NCBI RefSeq assembly: GCF_000219805.1
Contig: NC_015759.1
Coordinates: 1,116,001-1,180,000, forward strand
Source: Weissella koreensis KACC 15510
GTDB taxonomy: Bacteria; Bacillota; Bacilli; Lactobacillales; Lactobacillaceae
Direction: 5' to 3'
DNA length: 64,000 bases
Shown: one piece after another, positions 46,008 through 59,164 of the stretch
Numbering within the stretch: the stretch's first letter is position 1
Layout of the letters: each line of letters opens with the position of its first letter
Notes under the pieces: generated by a model
Told to the model about the DNA's origin: nothing
Seen by the model: the letters and a program-made list of their open reading frames with translations, nothing else
The model's database searches: none
Position numbers and translations under genes: made by a program

Positions 46008-46940
46008 ATGAATAAGCGAGCGCGTATTATTTATAATCCGACCTCTGGTCGAGAAGCAATTAGACGTGATTTAGTTGATATTCTATCAGTCTATGAAAAG
46101 GCAGGTTATGAAACGTCAGCTTTTGCCACGACAGCAAGTCCGAAATCAGCTGAAAATGAAGCTCGACGAGCTGCTTTGGATGGATTCGATCTACTTGTTG
46201 CTGCTGGTGGAGATGGGACAATTAATGAAGTTGTTAACGGAATCGCGTCATTAGATCATCGCCCAAAATTAGCGATTATTCCCGCTGGAACCACAAATGA
46301 TTTTGCGCGAGCCTTAAGAATCCCTAGAAACGAGCCATTTGAAGCTGCATCAGTTATTTTAAAAGATCAATCAGCTTTAATGGACGTTGGTCGTGCGAAT
46401 GAAGAATACTTCATTAATATTGCCGCGGGTGGTTCAATTTCAGAATTAACTTATAAGGTGCCATCAAAGCTTAAATCTATGTACGGATATTTAGCTTATG
46501 TTGTGAAGGGAGCTGAATTAATTCCCCGAACTAAACCAATGCATCTGCGGGTGAAATATGATGAGGGTGTTTATGAAGGTCCTTCATCTATGTTTTTCTT
46601 AGCTTTAACAAATTCTGTGGGTGGTTTTGAATCAATTGTGCCAGATGCTAAGTTAAATGATGGTAAATTTACGGTTTTGATTGTTAAGACTACTAAAATT
46701 CCAGAAATTATGACATTGATTACTGAAGTCTTAAATGGTGGACGACATGTTGATGATCCTAATCTAATTTATGTTAAATCTTCTCATGTTGAAGTTGAGT
46801 CGCTTAATGCAGATGAACAAGTGATGGTTAACTTAGATGGTGAATATGGGGGCGATGCACCAATGGTCTTTGATAATTATCAAAGACATATTGAAATTGT
46901 GTCCAACTTTAGTGAGAAAGATCAAAAGAACTTATTATAA
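46008..46940 (+). CDS. dagK: Diacylglycerol kinase (DgkB/YtlR-type lipid kinase)
   Basis: 310 residues. It phosphorylates diacylglycerol for lipid recycling. The catalytic nucleotide motif is VAAGGDGTINEVVNGI, preceded by the N-terminal NPTSGR; the rest is a beta-sandwich domain. The second ATG (46008) fits better, as GGAGG ends 7 bases before it. Location after gatCAB is the standard lactic-acid-bacterium order. Confidence 0.95.
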   Translation: MNKRARIIYNPTSGREAIRRDLVDILSVYEKAGYETSAFATTASPKSAENEARRAALDGFDLLVAAGGDGTINEVVNGIASLDHRPKLAIIPAGTTNDFARALRIPRNEPFEAASVILKDQSALMDVGRANEEYFINIAAGGSISELTYKVPSKLKSMYGYLAYVVKGAELIPRTKPMHLRVKYDEGVYEGPSSMFFLALTNSVGGFESIVPDAKLNDGKFTVLIVKTTKIPEIMTLITEVLNGGRHVDDPNLIYVKSSHVEVESLNADEQVMVNLDGEYGGDAPMVFDNYQRHIEIVSNFSEKDQKNLL

Positions 46941-46958
46941 ATAAAAATAAAAAAATGT

Positions 46959-46987
46959 TTGACAATTACTTGGGTATTAGTTATACT
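46959..46987 (+). promoter_or_regulatory. Promoter of tRNA-Gly
   Basis: Consensus -35 TTGACA (46959-46964), 17 bases and -10 TATACT (46982-46987), 33 bases before the mature tRNA. Confidence 0.85.
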
Positions 46988-47019
46988 AGTTTATGTTGTT
47001 AAGGCAACAGCAAGTAATT

Positions 47020-47091
47020 GCGGATGTAGTACAATGGCTAGTGCTCCAGCCTTCCAAGCTGAGAATGCGGGTTCGATTCCCGTCATCCGCT
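47020..47091 (+). tRNA. tRNA-Gly (anticodon TCC)
   Basis: A 72-base cloverleaf: GCGGATG pairs with CATCCGC and discriminator T follows. The anticodon loop is CTTCCAA. Identical to the copies at 58396 and 58514. CCA is not encoded. Confidence 0.95.
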
Positions 47092-47106
47092 TAAATTAAA
47101 ACTTGA

Positions 47107-47139
47107 AAAGATCGAAACATTATTGTTTCGGTCTTTTTT
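47107..47139 (+). terminator. Terminator after tRNA-Gly
   Basis: AAAGATCGAAAC pairs with GTTTCGGTCTTT around ATTATT, ending in T6. Confidence 0.85.
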
Positions 47140-47256
47140 ATTTCAAATTGTTAAGATGTATTATGTCTGAGATTAAAAAAGATGATTTATTAAAATTAAT
47201 GAAAGCGCACTCATGATATAATAAATAAGAATTAAAATCATAGGGGGAAATAATTA

Positions 47257-48267
47257 ATGCTAAATGAAAAAGTTTTCTTTGGGACTTATACTCGACGTAT
47301 TTCAGAAGGGCTATATCAAGCAGATTTAATTGATGGCCATTTGGAAAATTCTAAATTAGTAGCTAAGTTAGGTAGTCCGACTTATACGACGCTAGCCAAT
47401 AACGATGTCATCTATACTGTTGATAAAGTTGATGATCAGGGTGGGGTGGCAGTAGTGAATGCTATCACTGGAAAGATTAAGCAAACATTATTACAACCAG
47501 GAGCCTCACCAGCTTATTTAGGGCTTGATACTAAGCGCCAACTACTATTTTCTGGTAATTATCATAAAGGTACGCTCGATATTTTTAAAATGGATCAAAA
47601 TGGGATATTAACATTGAGTGATCATTTTCAAAATGAAGGGAGCGGACCTCGACCAGAACAAACTAGCTCGCATATCCACTTTACGAATTTGACACCAGAT
47701 CAAAAATTGGTAGTTGTTGATTTAGGGACTGATGAAGTTTTGTTTTTTGACCTTTCTGAACAAGGTAAAATAACATCTGAAACTCGTTTTCAAACTGAAG
47801 CTGGATTTGGTCCTCGGCATATTCGGTTTAGTCCAGATGGTAAAACGGCTTATTTATTGGGTGAATTATCTTCAAAACTAATGATTTTGGATTATCAAGA
47901 TGGTAAACTAGCTGTAAAACAAACCTTGGCAACGATTCCGCCTGAATGGACAGAACATAATGGGGCGGCGGCAATTCGGGTCTCTCAGGATGGCCGATTT
48001 GTTTATGTTTCAAACCGAGGAAATAATTCTGTTGCGGTATTTAATGTCGCTGGTGAAGAAGCTGAATTAGTTCAATTAATTAGTACAGAAGGTGACTTTC
48101 CACGAGATATGGCGTTTAATTCTACAGAAGAATATTTAATCGTCGCAAATCAGAATACTGATAATGTAAGTGTCTTTAAGCGTGATAATCAAACAGGAGA
48201 GTTAACATTGAGTCAAAAAGACTTTATGATTCCTGAGGGTGTTCGAGTTGAATTTAATTCTAAATAA
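47257..48267 (+). CDS. pgl: Lactonase family beta-propeller protein (6-phosphogluconolactonase-like)
   Basis: 336 residues, a seven-bladed propeller with repeated blade motifs such as FSPDGKTAYLLGE and SQDGRFVYVSNRGNNS. The family hydrolyses 6-phosphogluconolactone in the pentose/phosphoketolase route, which suits a heterofermentative lactic acid bacterium. GGGGGA precedes the ATG. The exact substrate is inferred from the family. Confidence 0.87.
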   Translation: MLNEKVFFGTYTRRISEGLYQADLIDGHLENSKLVAKLGSPTYTTLANNDVIYTVDKVDDQGGVAVVNAITGKIKQTLLQPGASPAYLGLDTKRQLLFSGNYHKGTLDIFKMDQNGILTLSDHFQNEGSGPRPEQTSSHIHFTNLTPDQKLVVVDLGTDEVLFFDLSEQGKITSETRFQTEAGFGPRHIRFSPDGKTAYLLGELSSKLMILDYQDGKLAVKQTLATIPPEWTEHNGAAAIRVSQDGRFVYVSNRGNNSVAVFNVAGEEAELVQLISTEGDFPRDMAFNSTEEYLIVANQNTDNVSVFKRDNQTGELTLSQKDFMIPEGVRVEFNSK

Positions 48268-48288
48268 GAATAGGGGCAGGAAAAATAT

Positions 48289-49464
48289 ATGGATAAAAAA
48301 GATCAATCAAGGCGATCATGGACCTGGCAATGGTTTTGGGATAATAAATTTGTTTCAGCATTGCTAGTTGTTTTACTGGTTTTGATTATTATTTTCATGC
48401 TACAAAAAGTTGATTTTATTTTCCAACCACTCTTTTCACTGTTTTCAGCAGTAGGGGCACCAATTATTGTAGCGGGATTATTTTATTATTTAATGAATCC
48501 TATGGTGGATTGGTTAGAGGAACGTCACCATGTAAATCGGGTATTAACGATTACTGGTCAATTTATTGGTCTGATTTTGTTAATCGTATTAGCAGTTATT
48601 GCAGTGATTCCTTGGCTTCAGAACCAAATTTATAGTTTGATACAGCATTGGCCAGAATATTGGCGAGGTATTTCCAATTGGATTGATGCCTTGATGAAAA
48701 ATAACGATTTTAAAATGGTAAATGAATGGCTCAAAAAGAATGATAAAATGATTGATCAAACTTTGAAATCGTTGACAACAGGAGGAACGTTTCATGTTTC
48801 CTCAGTCTTTGGAACGATGAGCTCGGTAGTGATAACGATTGTCACCTTCCCGCTAATACTTTTTTATCTATTAAAAGATGGTCACCAATTGCCTGATTTT
48901 ATAGTTAAGTTTTTGCCAAAGCGCATGCAAGGTTCTATGCATGAAACTATTACTGAAATCAATATGCAAATGTCTAACTATATTCGTGGACAAATTTCTG
49001 TGGCGGTGGCAGTAGCAATTATGTTTGCAATTGGATTTACAGTTGTGGGATTGCCATATGGATGGCTACTTGCGATCGCAGCCGGATTTTTAAATTTAAT
49101 TCCTTTTTTGGGATCGTTTTTAGCGATGATTCCGGCGGTGATTGTTGCGATCTTTATTTCACCAATGATGTTAGTTAAAATTTTAATCGTCTTTTCAGTT
49201 GAACAATTTTTGGAAGGGAAGGTGGTTTCACCTAAATTATTAGGTGATTCATTGAAAATTCATCCCGTCACTGTGGTAGTAATTTTATTATCAGCGGGTA
49301 ATATGTTTGGATTCTTAGGAGTTTTGTTTGGTATTCCGGGGTATGCTGTTTTGAAGGTCTTGATTTCAAAATTATATCAATGGTGGCAAAGTGCATCTTC
49401 GTTGTATGAAGATGAAGATGAGTCTTCCAAGAAAGCTATTCAATTAAAACCAAACTCTAAATAA
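48289..49464 (+). CDS. AI-2E family transporter (PerM-like)
   Basis: 391 residues with about eight hydrophobic helices. The AI-2E signature LGSFLAMIPAVIVAIFI and the preceding AAGFLNLIPF are clear. Members export signals, sodium or act as cation/proton antiporters; the substrate is unknown. GGGGCAGG lies upstream, 21 bases after pgl. Confidence 0.88.
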   Translation: MDKKDQSRRSWTWQWFWDNKFVSALLVVLLVLIIIFMLQKVDFIFQPLFSLFSAVGAPIIVAGLFYYLMNPMVDWLEERHHVNRVLTITGQFIGLILLIVLAVIAVIPWLQNQIYSLIQHWPEYWRGISNWIDALMKNNDFKMVNEWLKKNDKMIDQTLKSLTTGGTFHVSSVFGTMSSVVITIVTFPLILFYLLKDGHQLPDFIVKFLPKRMQGSMHETITEINMQMSNYIRGQISVAVAVAIMFAIGFTVVGLPYGWLLAIAAGFLNLIPFLGSFLAMIPAVIVAIFISPMMLVKILIVFSVEQFLEGKVVSPKLLGDSLKIHPVTVVVILLSAGNMFGFLGVLFGIPGYAVLKVLISKLYQWWQSASSLYEDEDESSKKAIQLKPNSK

Positions 49465-49471
49465 TATAAAA

Positions 49472-49511
49472 ACAAAAAAAGATTCGGACTAAAAAGTTCG
49501 AATCTTTTTTG
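49472..49511. terminator. Shared terminator between AI-2E and dedA genes
   Basis: AAAGATTCGGACT and AGTTCGAATCTTT pair (one G-A mismatch), with A7 on the left and T6 on the right. Confidence 0.82.
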
Positions 49512-49530
49512 TTGGATATTTTAAATCGGA

Positions 49531-50217
49531 TTAATTTTCAATGTTACTTTGGCTCATCTTTTTTTCCTTTTTACTAGCGAGGTAAGAACGCAGACCAGCA
49601 ATGATGGCCGGTAAGGCTGTAACAACTAATATCCCAATAATAACTAATGAAAAGTGATCACGAATGAATGGAATACTTCCAAAGTAGAAGCCAGCCTCAA
49701 CTGCAATGGTAGTCCAAAGAGTAGCTGCAATGATGTCTAGAATAACGAAGGACTTGTATGAAAAGCCCGAGACGGAAGATACGAATGGAGTAAGCGTTCG
49801 AATAATAGGTAAGAATCGTGAAAAAATGATAGCCAGTGGACCGTGTTTAATAAAAAAATTATTGGCTTCATCCAGTTGCTTTTGCTTAATGAAGCGACCA
49901 AGTAGGGGGTGATGAACTAATTTCAGTCCAATAGTTCGACCTAAGAAGAAATTACAAGAGTCACCAAGAACTGCAGCACACCAGAACAAGAGGATCAATG
50001 CATAATGGTGAAGCTCACTTCCCGGAATTGCAGCAATGGCACCAGCAGCGAATAAGAGAGAGTCACCTGGCAAAAATGGAAGAATAACAGCTCCAGTTTC
50101 AATAAAGATAACGGCGAATAGTAATACGTATGACCAAGGCCCTAAGATATTAACCCAGTGAGCCAGATGCTTATCAAGATGTAGCATAATATCAATTAAT
50201 ATTTGAAAATAATTCAT
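49531..50217 (-). CDS. DedA family membrane protein
   Basis: 228 residues. The DedA/SNARE-associated domain shows GDSLLFAAGAIA, the LGDSCNFFLGRTIG re-entrant region and FSRFLPIIRTLTPFVSS with the conserved Arg residues. The family moves phospholipids (undecaprenyl phosphate in some members) and is proton-motive-force dependent. It has its own promoter in the gap to the cyclophilin gene. Confidence 0.92.
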   Translation of the reverse strand: MNYFQILIDIMLHLDKHLAHWVNILGPWSYVLLFAVIFIETGAVILPFLPGDSLLFAAGAIAAIPGSELHHYALILLFWCAAVLGDSCNFFLGRTIGLKLVHHPLLGRFIKQKQLDEANNFFIKHGPLAIIFSRFLPIIRTLTPFVSSVSGFSYKSFVILDIIAATLWTTIAVEAGFYFGSIPFIRDHFSLVIIGILVVTALPAIIAGLRSYLASKKEKKMSQSNIEN

Positions 50218-50312
50218 TTTTAGAAATCTCCGTTTTTAACTTTATTCATTAATGAGGTTTAAACAATTATTAATTTTAGCCTGAATGCTAGTTAAATGCT
50301 AGTCATTTGATG

Positions 50313-50321
50313 TGGTATAAT
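50313..50321 (+). promoter_or_regulatory. Extended -10 promoter of the cyclophilin gene
   Basis: TGGTATAAT at 50313-50321 is an extended -10; the -35 is poor. Confidence 0.55.
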
Positions 50322-50367
50322 TATTTTTATAAAATTTATAAAAATAAGAATAGAAATGAGAATACAA

Positions 50368-50949
50368 ATGTTACCACAATTTGATTTAGAACATGTTGAA
50401 GGACCAGTGGCTGTTTTTGAAACAACAATGGGAACGATTAAATTTAAATTATTTCCAACACAGGCACCTAAAACCGTCGAAAACTTTACTGGATTAATTG
50501 AAAAAGGTTATTATGATGGAATTATCTTCCATCGAGTTATTAGTGATTTTATGATTCAAGGTGGTGATCCAACTGGAACTGGAATGGGAGGAGAATCTAT
50601 CTGGGGCGATTCATTTGAGGATGAATTTTCAAATGAGGTCTTTAACTTCCGCGGAGCACTATCAATGGCTAATGCTGGCCCCAACACTAATGGGTCACAA
50701 TTCTTTATTGTAGAATCATCACATGTGCCAAATGATATGATTAAGCAACTAGATGCCATTATGCCTAAAGAAGTAACGAACCGTTATGCTACTGAAGGTG
50801 GAACACCTTGGTTAGATCGTCGTCATACTGTCTTTGGACATGTTTTAGAAGGATTGGATACTGTTGAATCAATTGCAAAGGTAAAAGTTGATTATGCTGA
50901 TAAGCCAATTGATCCAATCGTTATTACACGTGCTTATCTAGAAGCTTAA
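50368..50949 (+). CDS. Peptidyl-prolyl cis-trans isomerase, cyclophilin type
   Basis: 193 residues. The active-site blocks are [20 protein letters not shown] (Arg and Phe/Met/Gln) and [19 protein letters not shown]. It is cytosolic with no signal peptide. The ATG at 50368 is preferred because homologs start MxLPQ; the ATG at 50356 is also possible. It carries an insertion of about 25 residues before [10 protein letters not shown] relative to short cyclophilins, common in lactobacilli. Confidence 0.93.
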   Translation: MLPQFDLEHVEGPVAVFETTMGTIKFKLFPTQAPKTVENFTGLIEKGYYDGIIFHRVISDFMIQGGDPTGTGMGGESIWGDSFEDEFSNEVFNFRGALSMANAGPNTNGSQFFIVESSHVPNDMIKQLDAIMPKEVTNRYATEGGTPWLDRRHTVFGHVLEGLDTVESIAKVKVDYADKPIDPIVITRAYLEA

Positions 50950-50981
50950 GTTTATTATCGAAGATTATCTGAGGTTCACTT

Positions 50982-51368
50982 ATGGAATACCAAATTGGTC
51001 AATTAGTTGAAGGTGTGATCACAGGAATTCAACCATATGGTGCTTTTTTACAGTTAGATGCGCATACGCAGGGATTGATTCATATTTCTGAATGTCGATC
51101 AGCCTATATTCAAAGTGTCGATGAGGAACTTAAAGTTGGGGATGTAGTTAAAGTTGTAGTCTTAAATATCGATCATTATTCAAAGAAGATATCTTTATCC
51201 CGTCGAGAAACGTTACTAGAAGCAAGTCAACGACCGATTGTAGTGGAAAAGCATCCTAATAAAGGAAAAATCCATTATTGGACCAATCAATATACAGAAT
51301 ATGGTTTTAAGACGATTACTGAATCATATCCGGTAATGCTGCAAGAAGCGTTAGGACGTTTAAAATAG
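50982..51368 (+). CDS. S1-domain RNA-binding protein (CvfD/YugI-like)
   Basis: 128 residues with one S1 domain (residues about 1-72: GQLVEGVITGIQPYGAFLQL, then GLIHISE and ISLSRR). Small S1 proteins of this type (general stress protein 13, CvfD) bind ribosomes or mRNAs in stress. The C-terminal 50 residues contain YGFKTITESYPVML, a conserved tail of this group. It follows the cyclophilin gene by 32 bases. Confidence 0.87.
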   Translation: MEYQIGQLVEGVITGIQPYGAFLQLDAHTQGLIHISECRSAYIQSVDEELKVGDVVKVVVLNIDHYSKKISLSRRETLLEASQRPIVVEKHPNKGKIHYWTNQYTEYGFKTITESYPVMLQEALGRLK

Positions 51369-51413
51369 ATTGATAATTTAATTGTCGATTGGAATTGAAA
51401 GGACATTTATAGT

Positions 51414-51797
51414 ATGTCATTAATTGCAGGAACGATTTATTTTACTAGAGGGGATCAAACATTCTTTTTAGTTACTGATCAACCCGCCTCTAAATTTTTC
51501 ACAGTAAGAATGCATCGACACAAAAATGATACTGCACTAGGTGCATTATTAACTGGAATTCGTAATGAGTTGGGAATTGACCCTGAAACATTGCGATTAG
51601 GCGAATTAGGTGCTTGGCATACACAAGGGTTATCGGTTCAAGATGATTTAATCTCACTTTATACGTTAGAATTACTTGATGAAAGTACGCTTAACTTAGA
51701 GCGCTTAAGTAATTTAGGAATGTCTTTTGCTAGTGCAGGTAGTCTATCAAAACTTATTACAAAGGTAGATGTAACTGGTGTGGCAAGGCTAGAATAA
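51414..51797 (+). CDS. Hypothetical protein, possible degenerate NUDIX fold
   Basis: 127 residues. The pattern LLTGIRNELGIDPETLRLGE and ISLYTLELLDE recalls the shape of a NUDIX protein, but the catalytic REx2EExG motif is missing, so an active hydrolase is unlikely. No secure family. GAAAGGA lies about 12 bases before the ATG. It ends the three-gene run from the cyclophilin gene. Confidence 0.65.
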   Translation: MSLIAGTIYFTRGDQTFFLVTDQPASKFFTVRMHRHKNDTALGALLTGIRNELGIDPETLRLGELGAWHTQGLSVQDDLISLYTLELLDESTLNLERLSNLGMSFASAGSLSKLITKVDVTGVARLE

Positions 51798-51810
51798 TTG
51801 AATAATAATT

Positions 51811-51863
51811 GGCATTTTGAGTATCCCTAAACTAAACTTAGAGATACTACGAAATGCTTTTTT
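51811..51863 (+). terminator. Terminator before the rRNA operon
   Basis: A long hairpin joins GGCATTTTGAGTATC and GATACTACGAAATGCT (inner mismatches), then T7. It shields the rRNA promoters from upstream transcription. Confidence 0.75.
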
Positions 51864-51906
51864 ATTTGTATGTACCAAATTGATTGAAATAAATTTCTTA
51901 AAAGTG

Positions 51907-52033
51907 TTGACATGTTTCTTTAAATTGAGTATTATTATGAAGTTGTCTTTTGGCAGGAAATAAATTTAAAAATTTCCATCTCTAAAAAACATTTATAAAA
52001 AGTGTTGACATTGAGTTTTGAACGTTGTATACT
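51907..52033 (+). promoter_or_regulatory. rRNA operon promoters P1 and P2
   Basis: P1: TTGACA (51907-51912), 17 bases, TATTAT (51930-51935). P2: TTGACA (52005-52010), 17 bases, TATACT (52028-52033). Both sit in an identical AAAGTGTTGACA context. A boxA-like GTTCTTTGAAAACT at 52065-52078 follows and recurs in the 16S-23S spacer at 53887. Confidence 0.88.
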
Positions 52034-52230
52034 TATAAACGTTGTTAAAAAGCAACAGAAAATAGTTCTTTGAAAACTAAATAACGTTTCGATGAAACAA
52101 ATGTGCAGGTGTGTCTCATATTTATAATATGGAAGATACAAACATTTGCGAAGTCAATTTCGCTAGTAAATTCGTTTAACAACTGTTAAACAACAACAAA
52201 AAAGATTGAGTTATACTCAAGCTTTTCAAT

Positions 52231-57038
<4,808 letters not shown>

Positions 57039-57129
57039 GTTGAATACGACGTGGTGGTTCGTTTATATTTATTTTTAAAAAAACACTTGACAATATGGTT
57101 CAGTTTTGAGAAAATTAATTCTCGTAAGC

Positions 57130-57248
57130 GTGTCGTAACGATAGCACTGAGGTCACACCTGTTCCCATCCCGAACACAGAAGTTAAGCTCAGTCACGCCG
57201 AAAGTAGTTGGAGGATCGCCTCCTGCGAGGATAGGAAGTTGCGACGCA
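57130..57248 (+). rRNA. rrf: 5S ribosomal RNA
   Basis: CACCTGTTCCCATCCCGAACA and AAGTTAAGC are the conserved loops. The terminal stem joins GTGTCG and CGACGC. It is directly followed by tRNA-Val. Confidence 0.93.
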
Positions 57249-57253
57249 ATCAT

Positions 57254-57326
57254 GGACGTTTAGCTCAGCTGGGAGAGCACCTGCCTTACAAGCAGGGGGT
57301 CACAGGTTCGATCCCTGTAACGTCCA
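57254..57326 (+). tRNA. tRNA-Val (TAC)
   Basis: 73-base cloverleaf; acceptor GGACGTT/AACGTCC, discriminator A, anticodon loop CTTACAA. No encoded CCA. First of sixteen tRNA genes after 5S. Confidence 0.95.
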
Positions 57327-57328
57327 TT

Positions 57329-57401
57329 GGATCGTTAGCTCAGTTGGTAGAGCAGTGGACTTTTAATCCATTTGTCCAGGGTTCGAACCCCTGACGATCC
57401 A
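57329..57401 (+). tRNA. tRNA-Lys (TTT)
   Basis: 73 bases; acceptor GGATCGT/ACGATCC, anticodon TTT in loop CTTTTAA. Two bases after tRNA-Val. Confidence 0.95.
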
Positions 57402-57437
57402 TTGCCGAAAGGCATTATAAAAATGGCAATTACCATT

Positions 57438-57510
57438 GCCGACTTAGCTCAGTTGGTAGAGCATCGCTCTTGTAAAGCGGAGGTCGAAGGTTCGAACCCT
57501 TTAGTCGGCA
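57438..57510 (+). tRNA. tRNA-Thr (TGT)
   Basis: 73 bases; acceptor GCCGACT/AGTCGGC, anticodon TGT in loop CTTGTAA. Confidence 0.95.
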
Positions 57511-57512
57511 TT

Positions 57513-57596
57513 GCTGGATTGGCGGAATAGGTAGACGCAGGGGACTTAAAATCCCCCGATGGAAACATCGTGCCGGTTCGATTCCGGCATCCAGCA
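57513..57596 (+). tRNA. tRNA-Leu (TAA)
   Basis: 84 bases with the long variable arm (CGATGGAAACATCG); acceptor GCTGGAT/ATCCAGC, anticodon TAA. Confidence 0.95.
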
Positions 57597-57612
57597 TTTA
57601 ACATATAATAAC

Positions 57613-57686
57613 GCACCTATAGCGCAATTGGATAGAGTGTCTGACTACGAATCAGAAGGTTGCAGGTTCGACTCCTGCTAGGTGCA
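57613..57686 (+). tRNA. tRNA-Arg (ACG)
   Basis: 74 bases; acceptor GCACCTA/TAGGTGC, anticodon ACG (A34 normally edited to inosine). Confidence 0.95.
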
Positions 57687-57720
57687 TTTAGTCTTAAGGA
57701 CTAATTATAAAATTTAATAT

Positions 57721-57794
57721 CGGGACGTAGCTCAGCTTGGTAGAGCACCTGGTTTGGGACCAGGGGGTCGCAGGTTCGAATCCTGTCGTCCCGA
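57721..57794 (+). tRNA. tRNA-Pro (TGG)
   Basis: 74 bases; acceptor CGGGACG/CGTCCCG, anticodon TGG in loop TTTGGGA. Confidence 0.95.
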
Positions 57795-57823
57795 TTCTAT
57801 AATGATTAAATATTATTATATTT

Positions 57824-57897
57824 CGCGGTGTAGCTCAGCTGGCTAGAGCGTCCGGTTCATACCCGGGAGGTCGAGGGTTCGATCCCCCCCGCCGCGA
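57824..57897 (+). tRNA. tRNA-Met, elongator (CAT)
   Basis: 74 bases; acceptor CGCGGTG/CGCCGCG (one T-G pair), anticodon loop TTCATAC. Body like Firmicute elongator tRNA-Met, the presumed substrate of TmcAL (position 2). Confidence 0.9.
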
Positions 57898-57911
57898 TTT
57901 GACTTAACCAA

Positions 57912-57985
57912 GGACCTTTAGCTCAGTTGGTTAGAGCAGACGGCTCATAACCGTCCGGTCGTCGGTTCGAGTCCGACAGGGTCCA
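57912..57985 (+). tRNA. tRNA with CAT anticodon, probably Ile2
   Basis: 74 bases; acceptor GGACCTT/(A)GGGTCC, anticodon loop CTCATAA. The body resembles tRNA-Ile2, whose C34 is changed to lysidine by TilS to read ATA; elongator Met is the alternative. Confidence 0.75.
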
Positions 57986-58020
57986 TAGTGTTTGATGGAT
58001 TTTGTTACTTATTGTATTAT

Positions 58021-58110
58021 GGAGATGTACCCAAGTCTGGCTGAAGGGAACGGTCTTGAAAACCGTCAGGTCGGGAAACCGGCGCGTGGGTTCGAATCCC
58101 ACCATCTCCT
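58021..58110 (+). tRNA. tRNA-Ser (TGA)
   Basis: 90 bases with long variable arm; acceptor GGAGATG/CATCTCC, anticodon TGA in loop CTTGAAA. Confidence 0.95.
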
Positions 58111-58132
58111 TTGTTTCATTTAATATTATTAT

Positions 58133-58206
58133 CGCGGGTTGGAGCAGTCTGGTAGCTCGTCGGGCCCATAACCCGAAGGTCGTAGGTTCAAATCCTACAC
58201 CCGCAA
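58133..58206 (+). tRNA. tRNA-fMet, initiator (CAT)
   Basis: 74 bases; acceptor with the initiator C1-A72 mismatch, three G-C pairs (GGG/CCC) above the CAT loop. The only initiator in this window. Confidence 0.95.
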
Positions 58207-58209
58207 TTT

Positions 58210-58283
58210 GGTCGCATGGTCTAGTTGGCTAGGACGCCTGCCTGTCACGCAGGAGATCACGGGTTCGAACCCCGTTGTGACCG
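58210..58283 (+). tRNA. tRNA-Asp (GTC)
   Basis: 74 bases; acceptor GGTCGCA/TGTGACC (one C-T/G-T irregularity), discriminator G, anticodon GTC in loop CTGTCAC. Confidence 0.93.
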
Positions 58284-58290
58284 TTATAAT

Positions 58291-58373
58291 GGCTCGGTAG
58301 CTCAGTTGGTAGAGCATACGATTGAAGCTCGTAGTGTCGGGGGTTCGATTCCCTTCCGCGCCATTGGCTTTAA
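58291..58373 (+). tRNA. tRNA-Phe (GAA) with an acceptor-stem mismatch
   Basis: Acceptor GGCTCGG faces CCGCGCC, leaving T4 opposite C69, where Firmicute tRNA-Phe normally has a T-A pair. The anticodon is GAA in loop TTGAAGC and the T-stem has two G-T pairs. It is the only tRNA-Phe in this window and may be normal here or weakened. Confidence 0.85.
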
Positions 58374-58395
58374 AGCCATTTTAAATTTTAATTAA

Positions 58396-58467
58396 GCGGA
58401 TGTAGTACAATGGCTAGTGCTCCAGCCTTCCAAGCTGAGAATGCGGGTTCGATTCCCGTCATCCGCT
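58396..58467 (+). tRNA. tRNA-Gly (TCC), copy 2
   Basis: 72 bases, identical to the gene at 47020-47091. The flanking TTAATTAA just upstream is shared with the next copy. Confidence 0.95.
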
Positions 58468-58513
58468 TTCCATGTTAAAGTAATGTGGAAAGGGTATTTA
58501 CAAACTTAATTAA

Positions 58514-58585
58514 GCGGATGTAGTACAATGGCTAGTGCTCCAGCCTTCCAAGCTGAGAATGCGGGTTCGATTCCCGTCATCCGCT
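58514..58585 (+). tRNA. tRNA-Gly (TCC), copy 3
   Basis: 72 bases, identical to the copies at 47020 and 58396, with the same TTAATTAA leader, suggesting a recent local duplication of about 118 bp. Confidence 0.95.
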
Positions 58586-58589
58586 CTAT

Positions 58590-58663
58590 GGGCCTGTAGC
58601 TCAGCTGGTTAGAGCGCTGTGTTGATAACGCAGAGGTCACAGGTTCGAGTCCTGTCAGGCCCA
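58590..58663 (+). tRNA. tRNA-Ile (GAT)
   Basis: 74 bases; acceptor GGGCCTG/CAGGCCC, anticodon GAT in loop TTGATAA. Often located in the 16S-23S spacer, but not here. Confidence 0.95.
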
Positions 58664-58689
58664 TTTGTTTAATAGAATGTTAAACATTT

Positions 58690-58777
58690 GGGGACATACT
58701 CAAGAGGCTGAAGAGGCGCCCCTGCTAAGGGTGTAGGTCGGGAAACTGGCGCGAGGGTTCGAATCCCTCTGTCTCCG
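58690..58777 (+). tRNA. tRNA-Ser (GCT)
   Basis: 88 bases with long variable arm; acceptor GGGGACA/TGTCTCC (one G-T pair), discriminator G, anticodon GCT. Last tRNA of the cluster. Confidence 0.94.
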
Positions 58778-58799
58778 TTATAATAAAATAAATTATTAA

Positions 58800-58848
58800 A
58801 AACTCCGTTATATCATGCTAATTGCTGGTATAACGGAGTTTATTTTTG
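58800..58848 (+). terminator. Terminator of the rRNA-tRNA operon
   Basis: A perfect 13-base stem AAACTCCGTTATA / TATAACGGAGTTT followed by TATTTTTG. Confidence 0.9.
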
Positions 58849-59164
58849 TTAGTAAAGATTCAAAAAGATTCAAATTGAATTTATTAGAATACATAGCTTA
58901 GTGTGCATTTTTTGAAATCATATAAAAAAGAAAATAAAGCAAAAATTTGTTTGATGTATAAATTCATAAAAATATTTTTTAAATATCAATTGAAATATAA
59001 TGACACTTAGTTTGTTATTCATATCCTGATAAGAATAATGTCTTAACAATATGAATAATTTTCTATTGACATTATTAGATGATCGAAACAATAAATTAAG
59101 GTCTTGTGTTGTATGCGTTTCCCCAATATACTTGAAACTATCTTAAAGGAGAGTGGGGATTGCG
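58849..59164. other. AT-rich gap before the XRE-TPR regulator
   Basis: 316 bases, very AT-rich. A TTGACA at about 59065 followed by an AATAAA-like -10 may be the promoter of the regulator. A 31-codon frame at 59051-59146 overlaps that promoter and lacks a ribosome site; it is not accepted as a gene. Confidence 0.5.

Noticed and set aside
59051..59146. 31-codon frame just upstream of the XRE-TPR regulator, a possible signal peptide gene
   Set aside because: No ribosome site, overlaps the likely promoter of the regulator, and the product does not look like a secreted pheromone precursor.
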